From NCBI GenBank assembly GCA_001462235.1, contig LIUI01000092.1, forward strand, positions 1 to 39,248: DNA of 39,248 bases. Reading direction: 5' to 3'. The translations under genes were made by a program, and so were the position numbers. Of the stretch, positions 18,177-25,664 are shown in pieces. The notes below the pieces were generated by a model. It had not been told where the DNA came from. It did no database searches and saw nothing but the letters and a program-made list of their open reading frames with translations. Numbering within the stretch: the stretch's first letter is position 1; every line of letters begins with the position of its first letter. The DNA comes from Fibrobacteria bacterium GUT307. Its GTDB lineage: Bacteria > Fibrobacterota > Fibrobacteria > Fibrobacterales > Fibrobacteraceae.

Positions 18177-19232
18177 ATGATTCTTCTTTCCCTTGAACAA
18201 TGCAACTTTAGAAATCTCAAAGAATTTTCTTTGAAATTTTCTGACGGGATAACTATAATTAGCGGGCAAAATGGGTATGGAAAAAGCAATTTGCTCGAGG
18301 CAATCCATATTATTTGCCAAGGATTTTCTTTTAGAACAAAAAGTTTGCAAGAAGCTGTAAATTGGAATGCAGATAATTTTATTTTAAGAACAAAGAGCGC
18401 GGCAATTCAGGTGGATAATTCCGGAATAAAGGGTAAATTAGACGGCAAGGAATTTCGCAGAGCCAGTGCCTTGTTTGGTTCTGCACCCCTTGTTTTTATT
18501 TCACCGGAAGATATACTGCTTGCAAAGGGAACCCCCGAAAATAGGCGGAACTTTATAGATGAACTTTTGTGTTTTTGCAAAAAGGGCAATCTGGATTTGC
18601 TTCGCAGGTATCGCAGGATTTTGCAACAGAGAAATCGTTGGCTAAAAGATAACCTAGACGGCAATGCCGCCGGCGGGGAATATTTATTTGAAGCTTTGAC
18701 GGAGCAACTGGCTTCGCTTGCGGTTTTGATTTGGGAAGAGAGAAAGGAACTCTGCGAAATTTTAGAACCTCACATAAACAATTTTTATCAAGTTTTATGC
18801 AACAGAACAGAGGATATAAAATTTTCTTATACAAGGGCTTTGGGCAAAGAGGATTTTCTTAAAATTTTGGAAGAGAAATTCAATGCAGAAAGAGCAACGG
18901 GAACAACGCTGGCAGGGCCACACAGAGACGATATTGAACTCTCAATCCAAGGGCATTCCGTGCGGGATTTTGGCTCACAAGGGCAATGCCGTTCATTAGC
19001 CTTGGCTATGAAATTTGCTGCCGCAGAAATAATAGAAAATTATTCCAATGCAAAACCGATTTTGCTTTTAGATGATGTTTTTGCAGAACTTGACCCTTCA
19101 AGACGAGGAGCGGTTGCAAAAATAGTTAAACAAAAAGAATGCCAAACATTCGCGGCAACTCCTAGCGCAGAAGATTTGCCTTTTAGAGGGGATTGCATGT
19201 TAAATTTATCTGCACCCGGTCAATTTTTCTAG
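18177..19232 (+). CDS. recF: RecF recombination/replication repair protein
   Basis: The protein is 351 aa, of normal length. The SMC-like ATPase has Walker A SGQNGYGKSN (residues 29-38), signature GSQGQCRSLALAMK and Walker B ILLLDDVFAELD. RecF loads RecA through RecOR at single-strand gaps. The start lies 9 nt after dnaJ, giving a likely shared transcript. recF is usually found with dnaA and dnaN, so the heat-shock neighbourhood is unusual. The annotated start follows a TTTGGGG stretch. Confidence 0.93.
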   Translation: MILLSLEQCNFRNLKEFSLKFSDGITIISGQNGYGKSNLLEAIHIICQGFSFRTKSLQEAVNWNADNFILRTKSAAIQVDNSGIKGKLDGKEFRRASALFGSAPLVFISPEDILLAKGTPENRRNFIDELLCFCKKGNLDLLRRYRRILQQRNRWLKDNLDGNAAGGEYLFEALTEQLASLAVLIWEERKELCEILEPHINNFYQVLCNRTEDIKFSYTRALGKEDFLKILEEKFNAERATGTTLAGPHRDDIELSIQGHSVRDFGSQGQCRSLALAMKFAAAEIIENYSNAKPILLLDDVFAELDPSRRGAVAKIVKQKECQTFAATPSAEDLPFRGDCMLNLSAPGQFF

Positions 19233-19235
19233 ATT
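19225..19235 (+). promoter_or_regulatory. -10-type element TTTTCTAGATT
   Basis: A variant of the recurring element ends 6 nt before the GTG of the Wzi-like gene and overlaps the recF stop region. It predicts a leaderless start. No -35 consensus is visible in the recF coding end. Confidence 0.4.
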
Positions 19236-19241
19236 CATTCA

Positions 19242-20606
19242 GTGAGAAAATTTATTGTTCTATTTTTATTCTGTACTCTTCCCTTGCAAGCAGAGTTTTT
19301 AATTTCCGATGGCGAAAGGTTTGCCAAACTTAATTTATTTTTAAAAGATTCTCTTCAAGTAGAAAAATTTAATAAAGATTCGGATTACAGAATTCAGAAT
19401 ACAGTGACTGTGGGGCTTTTTTTAAGCGGCTTGGCTATGCCAAACCTTTCTTTTGATGCTTTTGCAGAAGTTAATACAGACATCAAATCCGGTGTAATAT
19501 ACTCACCGCATAGCTACGAACCATACCTAGGCTACCCGTATGGTGAAATTGATAACGGACGCACTTGGGATTTTTTCAGGGCACGCACAGATTGGCAAGC
19601 AATGCCTTATTTCAAAATTTCCTGTGCTTATGATTATATATCTTTTGGCCCGGCAAGGCACAATAAATTAGCCCTTAGAGGCGGTGATTTTCATTGGCGT
19701 TCAATTCAAGACACTTCGGAGTATGCTTGGATAAAAAGACCTGTGCCAACTCCCTTTGTTGCTTTTGAACTGAATTTGGATTTTGTTTCTTATTCGCAAT
19801 ACACCGTGCAATTAAAAGACAAAAAAGATTATAGAAAGTATTTGCATGCTCACAGGCTTGGCTTTGAAATTTTGGATAATTTGAGTGTTGGACTTACAGA
19901 AACCATAGTTTATGGGGAAGAAAAAGAAGAACCCCGTTCAATGGAAATTATATATCTGATTCCGTTTGTGCCATATCTTTTTGCTCAGAGCTATGGCGGA
20001 GATAGGGAAAATACCGGGATGTCTGCGGATTTTTCTTGGAAATTATTTAATCGCTTTGAACTTTACGGGGAATTATTTATAGATGATTTGAACACAGTAA
20101 CCTCTTTTTTTGACGAATCTTGGTGGGGTAATAAATGGGCTGCTTCCATTGGAGTAGCTATAGATTCTGCAAAAATTGGCATATTCAACTGGGACTATAA
20201 TTTTGAATATACACGCATAGAACCTTGGGTTTATACCCACCACAAAGGCTCTGGTTATAATTATTCCCATTTTGGAAATTCCTTGGGTTCCGATTTAGGC
20301 CCAAATTCAAGGGAAATTTACAATCGTTTTGGTGTTTCATACAAAGATTTTTTGAAATTGGATTTATCGGTTTCTGCAGTTGCAAAAGACACAGCATTCG
20401 GCAGTCAAATGGGAGATATTCATAAACAAGAAGACCCAACGGATAAAAAATATTTAAACCCAAAAAGCACCTTGCATTACCAGGAATACGGTGCGGCAAT
20501 TTTATTCAAACCTTTTTCTGTTTGGAATATAGGTGTTAAGCAATATTTGATTTTCGGTGAGTATAAGGGAAACAGAACAGAAGTATTTAGTGGGGTGATG
20601 TTTTAA
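19242..20606 (+). CDS. Outer-membrane barrel protein, possibly Wzi-like
   Basis: The protein is 454 aa from a GTG. A signal peptide (RKFIVLFLFCTLPLQAEF) is followed by a long sequence rich in aromatic, alternating strands. The arrangement (FFRARTDWQAMPYFKISCAY, SFGPARHNKLALRG, later TSFFDESWWGNKWAASIG) resembles Wzi/capsule-assembly barrels, which hold capsule or exopolysaccharide at the cell surface. The end (FSGVMF) has the aromatic C-terminus of outer-membrane barrels. The Wzi assignment is by pattern only; another large barrel family is possible. Confidence 0.6.
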   Translation: MRKFIVLFLFCTLPLQAEFLISDGERFAKLNLFLKDSLQVEKFNKDSDYRIQNTVTVGLFLSGLAMPNLSFDAFAEVNTDIKSGVIYSPHSYEPYLGYPYGEIDNGRTWDFFRARTDWQAMPYFKISCAYDYISFGPARHNKLALRGGDFHWRSIQDTSEYAWIKRPVPTPFVAFELNLDFVSYSQYTVQLKDKKDYRKYLHAHRLGFEILDNLSVGLTETIVYGEEKEEPRSMEIIYLIPFVPYLFAQSYGGDRENTGMSADFSWKLFNRFELYGELFIDDLNTVTSFFDESWWGNKWAASIGVAIDSAKIGIFNWDYNFEYTRIEPWVYTHHKGSGYNYSHFGNSLGSDLGPNSREIYNRFGVSYKDFLKLDLSVSAVAKDTAFGSQMGDIHKQEDPTDKKYLNPKSTLHYQEYGAAILFKPFSVWNIGVKQYLIFGEYKGNRTEVFSGVMF

Positions 20607-20610
20607 AGTG

Positions 20611-20638
20611 GAGAGTTGAGAATTGAGAGTTGAGAATT
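20611..20638 (+). repeat. Tandem 14-bp direct repeat at a gene start
   Basis: GAGAGTTGAGAATT occurs twice head to tail. The TTG start of the next gene is formed by the junction of the two copies, and the first copy supplies part of the GGAG binding site. Confidence 0.85.
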
Positions 20639-21690
20639 ATTCTTTTGTGTTTGCTGTTTTTTTTGCAAATGTTTTTGCTTGGAATCCCACTCCGCAAGTA
20701 ATTGAAGAGCAAGTTCCGCAAACTGCGTTTGCTCAACTCTTGGATTTTCAAAATGCTGCTCGCCCCGAATACAATGCTTATTTAAGTGCAGGCATAATTT
20801 ACTTGCCGCTCCCAAGCCAAAGCGCATTGTTAACAGAATGGGGCACTCACAATGGTTTTGCGTTTAGGCAACGCATTGGTATATGGCTAACGGATAATTT
20901 TGACGGGAAAGGTTCCAAAGGCATTACATTTGGGCTTGGATGGTTTGGTGAGCGGCAAGGTTGGGACAACGAAGACTTTTTATTTGTTCCGAATAGGGGA
21001 AATTTTTCGCAAATAAATCAGATTCACTCTTGGGGGTTAACCATTGCAGATAGTTCAAAGCATTGGCTGTTTGGCGGTGGCTTGCAATACTTAAATGCAA
21101 AAGATGAAAGCTTCAGATGGTGGCTTCTGGGAACATGGAGCAGATTTTCCATTATGCCAAATTTTCATAAAGGTGATTTGCAATTTATAAATGCGCAATT
21201 ATTTTTACAAGCTAGAGAACTTTTGGGTAATGAAAATTCTTGGCAAAATTACCTGCCAGATTTGGAATTTTCCTTTTACACAAAAGACTCCGTTAAAATC
21301 TTTGTTTCGCAAAATATATTCAAACAAAAATATTATTTAGAGGGTGCTTTTTGGGCAAGGCCCCAAGACTTTGCTTATGCGGCTCTTAAATTTTACCCAG
21401 ACCCATCTCGCCTGCTCCTTGCACTAGAGGCTACAGCCACAAAAAAAGATAACGATGATATTTATTTTGGCGGTGGCATTACCCTTCCTTTTTTGCGAGT
21501 GGCTTATAACCACGCAGACGATTACGAAAGTTTTTTCAAAAGCCGGGGGATATGGATAGTTGAAATTCGTTTGGCTATTGGAAGCTCTGGCGATTCCTTC
21601 TTTGCGCTTAAAGCACCAAAGGCTGCTCCCAAAGAAGTGAAAAGAATCCCGATGAAGAAAGCTAATTTTAACTCAAACAACGGAGAATAA
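20623..21690 (+). CDS. Predicted outer-membrane beta-barrel protein
   Basis: The protein is 355 aa. The TTG start lies in a 14-bp tandem repeat with GGAG 9 nt upstream. It gives a signal peptide (RVENYSFVFAVFFANVFA) with cleavage before WNP. The remainder is rich in amphipathic strands with aromatic residues (WWLLGTWSRFSIM, YYLEGAFWARPQDFAYAAL). A basic, Lys/Pro-rich tail (KAPKAAPKEVKRIPMKKAN) follows. I recognise no named family; the composition suggests a barrel. It lies 16 nt after the Wzi-like gene and 2 nt before the lipoprotein gene, so the three are probably an envelope operon. Confidence 0.6.
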   Translation: MRVENYSFVFAVFFANVFAWNPTPQVIEEQVPQTAFAQLLDFQNAARPEYNAYLSAGIIYLPLPSQSALLTEWGTHNGFAFRQRIGIWLTDNFDGKGSKGITFGLGWFGERQGWDNEDFLFVPNRGNFSQINQIHSWGLTIADSSKHWLFGGGLQYLNAKDESFRWWLLGTWSRFSIMPNFHKGDLQFINAQLFLQARELLGNENSWQNYLPDLEFSFYTKDSVKIFVSQNIFKQKYYLEGAFWARPQDFAYAALKFYPDPSRLLLALEATATKKDNDDIYFGGGITLPFLRVAYNHADDYESFFKSRGIWIVEIRLAIGSSGDSFFALKAPKAAPKEVKRIPMKKANFNSNNGE

Positions 21691-21692
21691 TC

Positions 21693-22046
21693 ATGAAAAG
21701 CGTAAAATTTCTGTTTTTGCTGCTCTTGGGTGCTTTTTTTTCCTCTTGCACTCATTGGCTAATCGATACCGAAACTCGTATTCAAGTGAAAAATTCAACA
21801 AATAGGGACATTTATGAATTATCTGTAATTTCTCCGGGAAAACGAATTGTTTTGGTTCCGGATACCCTTAAAGTTGACGAAAGTTCAAATGTTCATGTAA
21901 TTTCTTGGGTTGGGAAGTTCAAATTTGCGATTTTTGTTAAAAATTTGCCTGATTCTGTGTATTTAGGGGAATATGAGTTAAAAGGTGGCAGTATTAAAGC
22001 AGAGATAAAAGGAGAAGACATGGCTCTCAAGATGGTATTGAAATAA
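21693..22046 (+). CDS. Small predicted lipoprotein
   Basis: The protein is 117 aa. The N-terminus MKSVKFLFLLLLGAFFSSC has a lysine start, a hydrophobic core and an FSSC lipobox with cysteine 19. The mature part is short and strand-rich (TRIQVKNSTNRDIYELSVIS). No family is recognised. It starts 2 nt after the barrel gene and probably acts with it in the outer membrane. Confidence 0.7.
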   Translation: MKSVKFLFLLLLGAFFSSCTHWLIDTETRIQVKNSTNRDIYELSVISPGKRIVLVPDTLKVDESSNVHVISWVGKFKFAIFVKNLPDSVYLGEYELKGGSIKAEIKGEDMALKMVLK

Positions 22047-22047
22047 T

Positions 22048-22058
22048 TTTTCTATATT
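22048..22058 (+). promoter_or_regulatory. -10-type element TTTTCTATATT before the second FISUMP gene
   Basis: An exact copy of the recurring element lies right after the lipoprotein stop and 11 nt before the next ATG. The predicted leader would be only about 5 nt long. Confidence 0.5.
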
Positions 22059-22069
22059 AAGGCAAAGTT

Positions 22070-22699
22070 ATGAAAAAGGCACTTTTCAGGAAGTATTTGA
22101 TTCTTTCGTTCGTTTTATGCAGCTTCGCGTTTGGGCAGCGGATAAGTTGTTCTACCGATGGCGATGGAAATATTTTAGAAGGTCAAGTATGCAAGATGCT
22201 TGATAATAGGGATAAAAAGCTGTACAAAGTCGTTAAAATAAACGGCCAAGTATGGATGGCTCAGAATCTTAATTATATAACAGGTGAATGTTTTAATAGA
22301 GAAGTAGAATATTGCGATGAATACGGCCGTTTATACGAATGGAGTTTTGCCAGAAAAGCCTGCCCTGAAGGCTGGCATCTTCCTACCAAGCCTGAGTGGG
22401 ATAAATTGATTAGCGCAATTGACGGCAAACTTGCAGGCAGAAGGCTTAGGGCAAGAATTTGGGGCGGTGGAGATGATTACGAATTTGCAGCCTTGCCAGG
22501 TGGCTACCGGCTCCACAGCGGTTTTCTTTACAACGGCACAACCGGTAATTGGTGGACAGCCACCGATGAAGGCTCGGGCTGCAAAAAAGGACAGGCTTTT
22601 TTCAAACAGATGCATTCCGATTTTGACGAGGTATTGGAATATTGCTACGATAAAGGCCTTTACGGTTTTTCAGTTCGCTGCGTGAAGGACGGGGATTGA
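22070..22699 (+). CDS. FISUMP-domain protein, exported
   Basis: The protein is 209 aa. The signal peptide (KKALFRKYLILSFVLCSFAFG) is followed by the Fibrobacter major paralogous domain: YKVVKINGQVWMAQNLNY, CPEGWHLPTKPEWDKL, FAALPGGYR, GNWWTATDEG and GFSVRCVKDG. It is a clear paralogue of the protein at 8270-8986. That one is membrane-anchored, while this one should be released to the periplasm or surface. Several cysteines (ECFNREVEYC, CSTDGDGNILEGQVC) suggest disulfides. It ends one nucleotide before the fliG start. The function of the domain is unknown. Confidence 0.9.
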   Translation: MKKALFRKYLILSFVLCSFAFGQRISCSTDGDGNILEGQVCKMLDNRDKKLYKVVKINGQVWMAQNLNYITGECFNREVEYCDEYGRLYEWSFARKACPEGWHLPTKPEWDKLISAIDGKLAGRRLRARIWGGGDDYEFAALPGGYRLHSGFLYNGTTGNWWTATDEGSGCKKGQAFFKQMHSDFDEVLEYCYDKGLYGFSVRCVKDGD

Positions 22700-22700
22700 T

Positions 22701-23768
22701 GTGGCAAAACAGTTTTACAAAGACAGCGGTAAAGGTGTAGAGGTTGGCAAACAGCCAACAAAAATCTTTGATATACCAGGTCCAAAAAAAGCTGCAATAT
22801 TAATGGTAGCCCTTGGGCAAGAGGCTAGTTCCCATGTTTTCAAAGCATTAGGTGAAAAAGATGTAGAAACCGTTGTTGCGCAAATCGCCCGCTTAGAGGG
22901 CGTAACTCCTGAGATGCGCGAATATGTTTTGCAGGAATTTCAGCAAATAAGCACAGCGCAGGAATATGTTAATCAGGGTGGTCTTGAATTTGCCCAGCAG
23001 ATATTGGAGCAGTCGCTAGGTTCACGCCGCGCCCGCGAGATTCTGGAAAAGGTGCAGAGCAATATTCGCACCACCGGCTTCAACATGCTAGACAACGTAG
23101 ACCCTGCACAGCTAATATCTTTTTTGGGCAAGGAACACCCTCAGACTGTGGCTCTGCTCCTAGCTCACATGAAACCGGAAAAAGCTGCTGCAACAATCTC
23201 TGCCTTAAACCCAGATATGCAGGTAGAGGTTGCAACCCGCATAGCTACAATGGAAAGCATAAGCCCGGAAGTTTTGCAACAAGTAGAGCAGCAACTATCG
23301 CAAATCCTCAAAACCATGTTCACAGGAGACACCGCAGAAGTTGGTGGCGTAAAGAGCGTAGCAGAAATGCTGAACATGGTGGACAGAGGCGCAGAAAAGA
23401 ATATCTTGGGAACTCTAGAAAGAGACGACCCAGAACTTGCCACAGAAATCAAAGCCCTTATGTTTGTATTCGAAGACATGCTCCTTTTGGACGACAAATC
23501 CATGCAAACAGTTTTGAAACAAGTAGATTCCAAAGAACTGTCTCTTGCACTCAAAGGTGCAAACGAGCAGGTTACAAACAAGTTCTACTCAAATATGTCC
23601 AGCCGTGCCGCAGAAATGATAAGAGAAGAAATACAATACATGGGGCCAAAACGCCTTCGCGAGGTAGAAGAAGCCCAGCAAAAAATTGTGGATGTGGTGC
23701 GCCGTTTGGAAGCCGAAAATGAAATAGTAATCAGTGGTCGTGGCAGCGAAGATGATATTATTGTATAA
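22701..23768 (+). CDS. fliG: FliG, flagellar motor switch protein
   Basis: The protein is 355 aa from a GTG. All three FliG domains are present: N-terminal (GPKKAAILMVALGQEASSHV), middle with the EHPQT motif (residues 145-149), and C-terminal with FVFEDMLLLDDKSMQTVL and the charged torque helix NMSSRAAEMIREEIQYMGP, then KRLREVEEAQ. FliG links the MS ring to FliM and MotA. No other flagellar gene is nearby, although a chemoreceptor lies about 9 kb upstream. Conservation of the torque residues argues against decay. Confidence 0.95.
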   Translation: MAKQFYKDSGKGVEVGKQPTKIFDIPGPKKAAILMVALGQEASSHVFKALGEKDVETVVAQIARLEGVTPEMREYVLQEFQQISTAQEYVNQGGLEFAQQILEQSLGSRRAREILEKVQSNIRTTGFNMLDNVDPAQLISFLGKEHPQTVALLLAHMKPEKAAATISALNPDMQVEVATRIATMESISPEVLQQVEQQLSQILKTMFTGDTAEVGGVKSVAEMLNMVDRGAEKNILGTLERDDPELATEIKALMFVFEDMLLLDDKSMQTVLKQVDSKELSLALKGANEQVTNKFYSNMSSRAAEMIREEIQYMGPKRLREVEEAQQKIVDVVRRLEAENEIVISGRGSEDDIIV

Positions 23769-24537
23769 GGTACCGCTCATTATTTTTGCGTTACTTACTT
23801 CTCTTTCTTTTGCTCAGAGTTCATACTTGCAGCTGGGCGATTCTTATTATACGCTTCGTGCAGAAAACTCAAAGAACAATATGGCTAATGGTAAAAACGT
23901 AAAAGAGGCAATAAAATATTACAATTTAGCACTTGAGGATTCAAGCACAAAAGAAGAGGCGGCTTGGAAATTATTGAGAGCCTATTATTTTCTTGGATGT
24001 TTTACCATGCCAAATACTAAGGATAGGGAAATTTTCTTTGCAGATACCAAAAAACAAGGCAAATCTCTTTTTTTGGAATTTCCGGAGAATCCAGAAATTG
24101 CCTACTGGTATTCCGTCAATTTAGCTTTGTGGGCAAGCACGGTTAATCCTATTACAGCTTGGCATGCCGGCAGCGTTACGGAAACAAGGGAAATAGCCCA
24201 AATGCTTATGGCAACAGAAAAAAAGGGAAACAAAATATCTGCAGCTAGGGGCTACCAGATTTTGGGCAGGGCGCATCATAAAATACCGAATATAATTTTT
24301 GTCCTCAACTGGGTAAAAAGGGATTCCTCTGAATATTATTTAAAAAAATCCATGAACCTAAACCCAAACGATTTGGTAACCCGCCTTTTTTTAGCGGAAT
24401 ATTATAAAGAAATCGGCAAAGAACAAGAAGCAGAAAACTTACTCTTACCTGTAATAAAAAACAGACCCCGCTACGAATCCTATTTAGAAGACGAAAGGAA
24501 TTTCATAAAAATGCGTAGGTTATTGCCCGAACTGTAA
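23752..24537 (+). CDS. Exported TPR-like protein (TatT-like)
   Basis: The protein is 261 aa from the ATG at 23752. The track start at 23734 adds residues that precede the signal peptide. MILLYKVPLIIFALLTSLSF-AQS is a signal peptide. The mature protein has helix pairs resembling TPRs (AIKYYNLALEDSSTKEEAAW, later SEYYLKKSMNLNPNDLVTRL). The overall pattern recalls TRAP-associated periplasmic TatT proteins, but no TRAP transporter is nearby. It overlaps the fliG end by 17 nt, so expression is probably coupled to fliG. The assignment beyond 'periplasmic TPR' is tentative. Confidence 0.6.
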   Translation: MILLYKVPLIIFALLTSLSFAQSSYLQLGDSYYTLRAENSKNNMANGKNVKEAIKYYNLALEDSSTKEEAAWKLLRAYYFLGCFTMPNTKDREIFFADTKKQGKSLFLEFPENPEIAYWYSVNLALWASTVNPITAWHAGSVTETREIAQMLMATEKKGNKISAARGYQILGRAHHKIPNIIFVLNWVKRDSSEYYLKKSMNLNPNDLVTRLFLAEYYKEIGKEQEAENLLLPVIKNRPRYESYLEDERNFIKMRRLLPEL

Positions 24538-24544
24538 TCAAGCA

Positions 24545-24555
24545 TTTTCTAAATT
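24545..24555 (+). promoter_or_regulatory. -10-type element TTTTCTAAATT before the GerW-like gene
   Basis: This variant ends 6 nt before the ATG, and no ribosome binding site lies between. It is one of five cases predicting a leaderless transcript. Confidence 0.45.
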
Positions 24556-24561
24556 ACGGAT

Positions 24562-24927
24562 ATGTCAGTAGAATCCATTGCAGAAACGCTCTTAGAGAAG
24601 TTAAAAAACATAGCTCAAACCGAGACTGTAGTAGGTGAACCTATACACTCCGGCGAGTCAACTATTGTCCCGGTTAGCCGCATATCTATTGGTATGGGCA
24701 TGGGTGGGCATAGCGGCAAAGGCGAACTTGCATCCAGCGGCGGCGCGCTTCGCATAGACCCTGTTGCATTCTTGGTGCTTAAAGGCAATGATGTCAAAGT
24801 TTTACCAGTGGAAAAAGCTCAATCTGCTCTTTCAAAAATTGCAGATTTAACGCCGGACGTGGTAGCATTTCTTTTGAAAAACATTTCAAAGAAAGCTGAA
24901 AATTCCAAAGAGGAGGCTCCAAAATGA
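24562..24927 (+). CDS. GerW/YtfJ family protein
   Basis: The protein is 121 aa. It has the family layout: an N-terminal helix (SVESIAETLLEKLKNIAQTE), then VVGEPIHSGESTIVPVSRIS and a glycine-rich GMGMGG...GELASSGGALRIDP stretch, then FLVLKGNDVKVLPV. The family was named from Bacillus spore germination but is widespread in non-spore-formers, where its role is unclear. It overlaps the PspC-domain gene by ATGA, so the two are co-translated. Confidence 0.85.
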   Translation: MSVESIAETLLEKLKNIAQTETVVGEPIHSGESTIVPVSRISIGMGMGGHSGKGELASSGGALRIDPVAFLVLKGNDVKVLPVEKAQSALSKIADLTPDVVAFLLKNISKKAENSKEEAPK

Positions 24928-25115
24928 AACCCCTAAGACTTTCAGATAAAAACAGAAAAATAGGCGGCGTTTGCAGCGCTTTTGCCGAGAGTTTTGGCAT
25001 AGATGCAACGTTGGTACGCATAGCTTGGGTATGCTGCGTACTATTCGGAGGTTTTGGCTTACTAGCATATCTTATATGCTGGCTAATTATTCCAAAAGAA
25101 GATAACGTTAGTTAA
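24924..25115 (+). CDS. PspC-domain small membrane protein
   Basis: The protein is 63 aa. KPLRLSDKNRKIGGVCSAFA leads to a membrane helix (IAWVCCVLFGGFGLLAYLICWLIIP), which is the complete PspC fold. PspC proteins take part in envelope stress sensing, but many genomes carry stand-alone copies with no psp operon, as here. It is coupled to the GerW-like gene through ATGA and ends 3 nt from the convergent barrel gene. Confidence 0.85.
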   Translation: MKPLRLSDKNRKIGGVCSAFAESFGIDATLVRIAWVCCVLFGGFGLLAYLICWLIIPKEDNVS

Positions 25116-25118
25116 ACT

Positions 25119-25628
25119 TCAATACGGGTACGCTACCAATCCAAAATTCATCTGTAATTTTCTGCCAGAAACATCAATGTTTCGCAAACGGTCGTGGTAT
25201 TCGGGAATCCATCTGTGCTCTGCTTCTATCACTATGGCGGCATAAGGTGAAAGCGAAAATCTATGCCCAAAGCCCAAGCCAAACTCGTTCCATGTAACAT
25301 CGCCTTTTTGTGAGTATGCCTTGTTTTTTACATAAGAAGCTGCGATATAGGGGCGTTCTGGTCCAATAGGAGAGAAACCTATTTGCACGGAAATATCAAG
25401 CCTTTTTGTTTCGCTAGAAATACCAAGAGAATCTGTTTCTTCTGTATTGCCAATGTTGGCTCCAACCCTCGCAAAACCAAGCCCGTTTAACCAAAACCCT
25501 ACAAAAGGCGTAACCCTTGCTATTCCCGTATAATCAACTTCCAAAACTCCACCCAGTATTGCTGGTAAATTCTGAGCATACCCGTTAATCAACGCAAAAA
25601 AGCAAACAATTGCAAAAAAAATTTTCAT
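25119..25628 (-). CDS. Small outer-membrane beta-barrel protein
   Basis: The protein is 169 aa. The signal peptide MKIFFAIVCFFALINGYAQ is followed by eight or so amphipathic strands (ARVTPFVGFWLNGLGFARVG, WNEFGLGFGHRFSL, LQMNFGLVAYPY). The terminal tyrosine and strand fit an eight-stranded OmpW/OmpX-like barrel. It is divergent from the OmpA-like gene, with only 36 nt between the starts, so the two promoters must overlap. No specific family is recognised. Confidence 0.6.
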   Translation of the reverse strand: MKIFFAIVCFFALINGYAQNLPAILGGVLEVDYTGIARVTPFVGFWLNGLGFARVGANIGNTEETDSLGISSETKRLDISVQIGFSPIGPERPYIAASYVKNKAYSQKGDVTWNEFGLGFGHRFSLSPYAAIVIEAEHRWIPEYHDRLRNIDVSGRKLQMNFGLVAYPY

Positions 25629-25629
25629 T

Positions 25630-25658
25630 TTTACAATTTAGAAAACATTTACTATATT
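25630..25658 (+). promoter_or_regulatory. Promoter TTTACA-17-TATATT of the OmpA-like gene
   Basis: A -35 hexamer with one mismatch and a -10 TATATT (25653-25658) are spaced by exactly 17 nt. The ATG is 6 nt past the -10 element, so the expected start point coincides with the start codon. Confidence 0.65.
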
Positions 25659-25664
25659 TATACG

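Noticed and set aside
23734-23751. GTG start of the TPR-like gene
   Set aside because: The extra residues (VVAAK) precede the natural signal peptide start at ATG 23752.
25116-25118. Terminator between pspC and the convergent barrel gene
   Set aside because: Only 3 nt lie between the stop codons, and no stem with a T-run is visible on either side.
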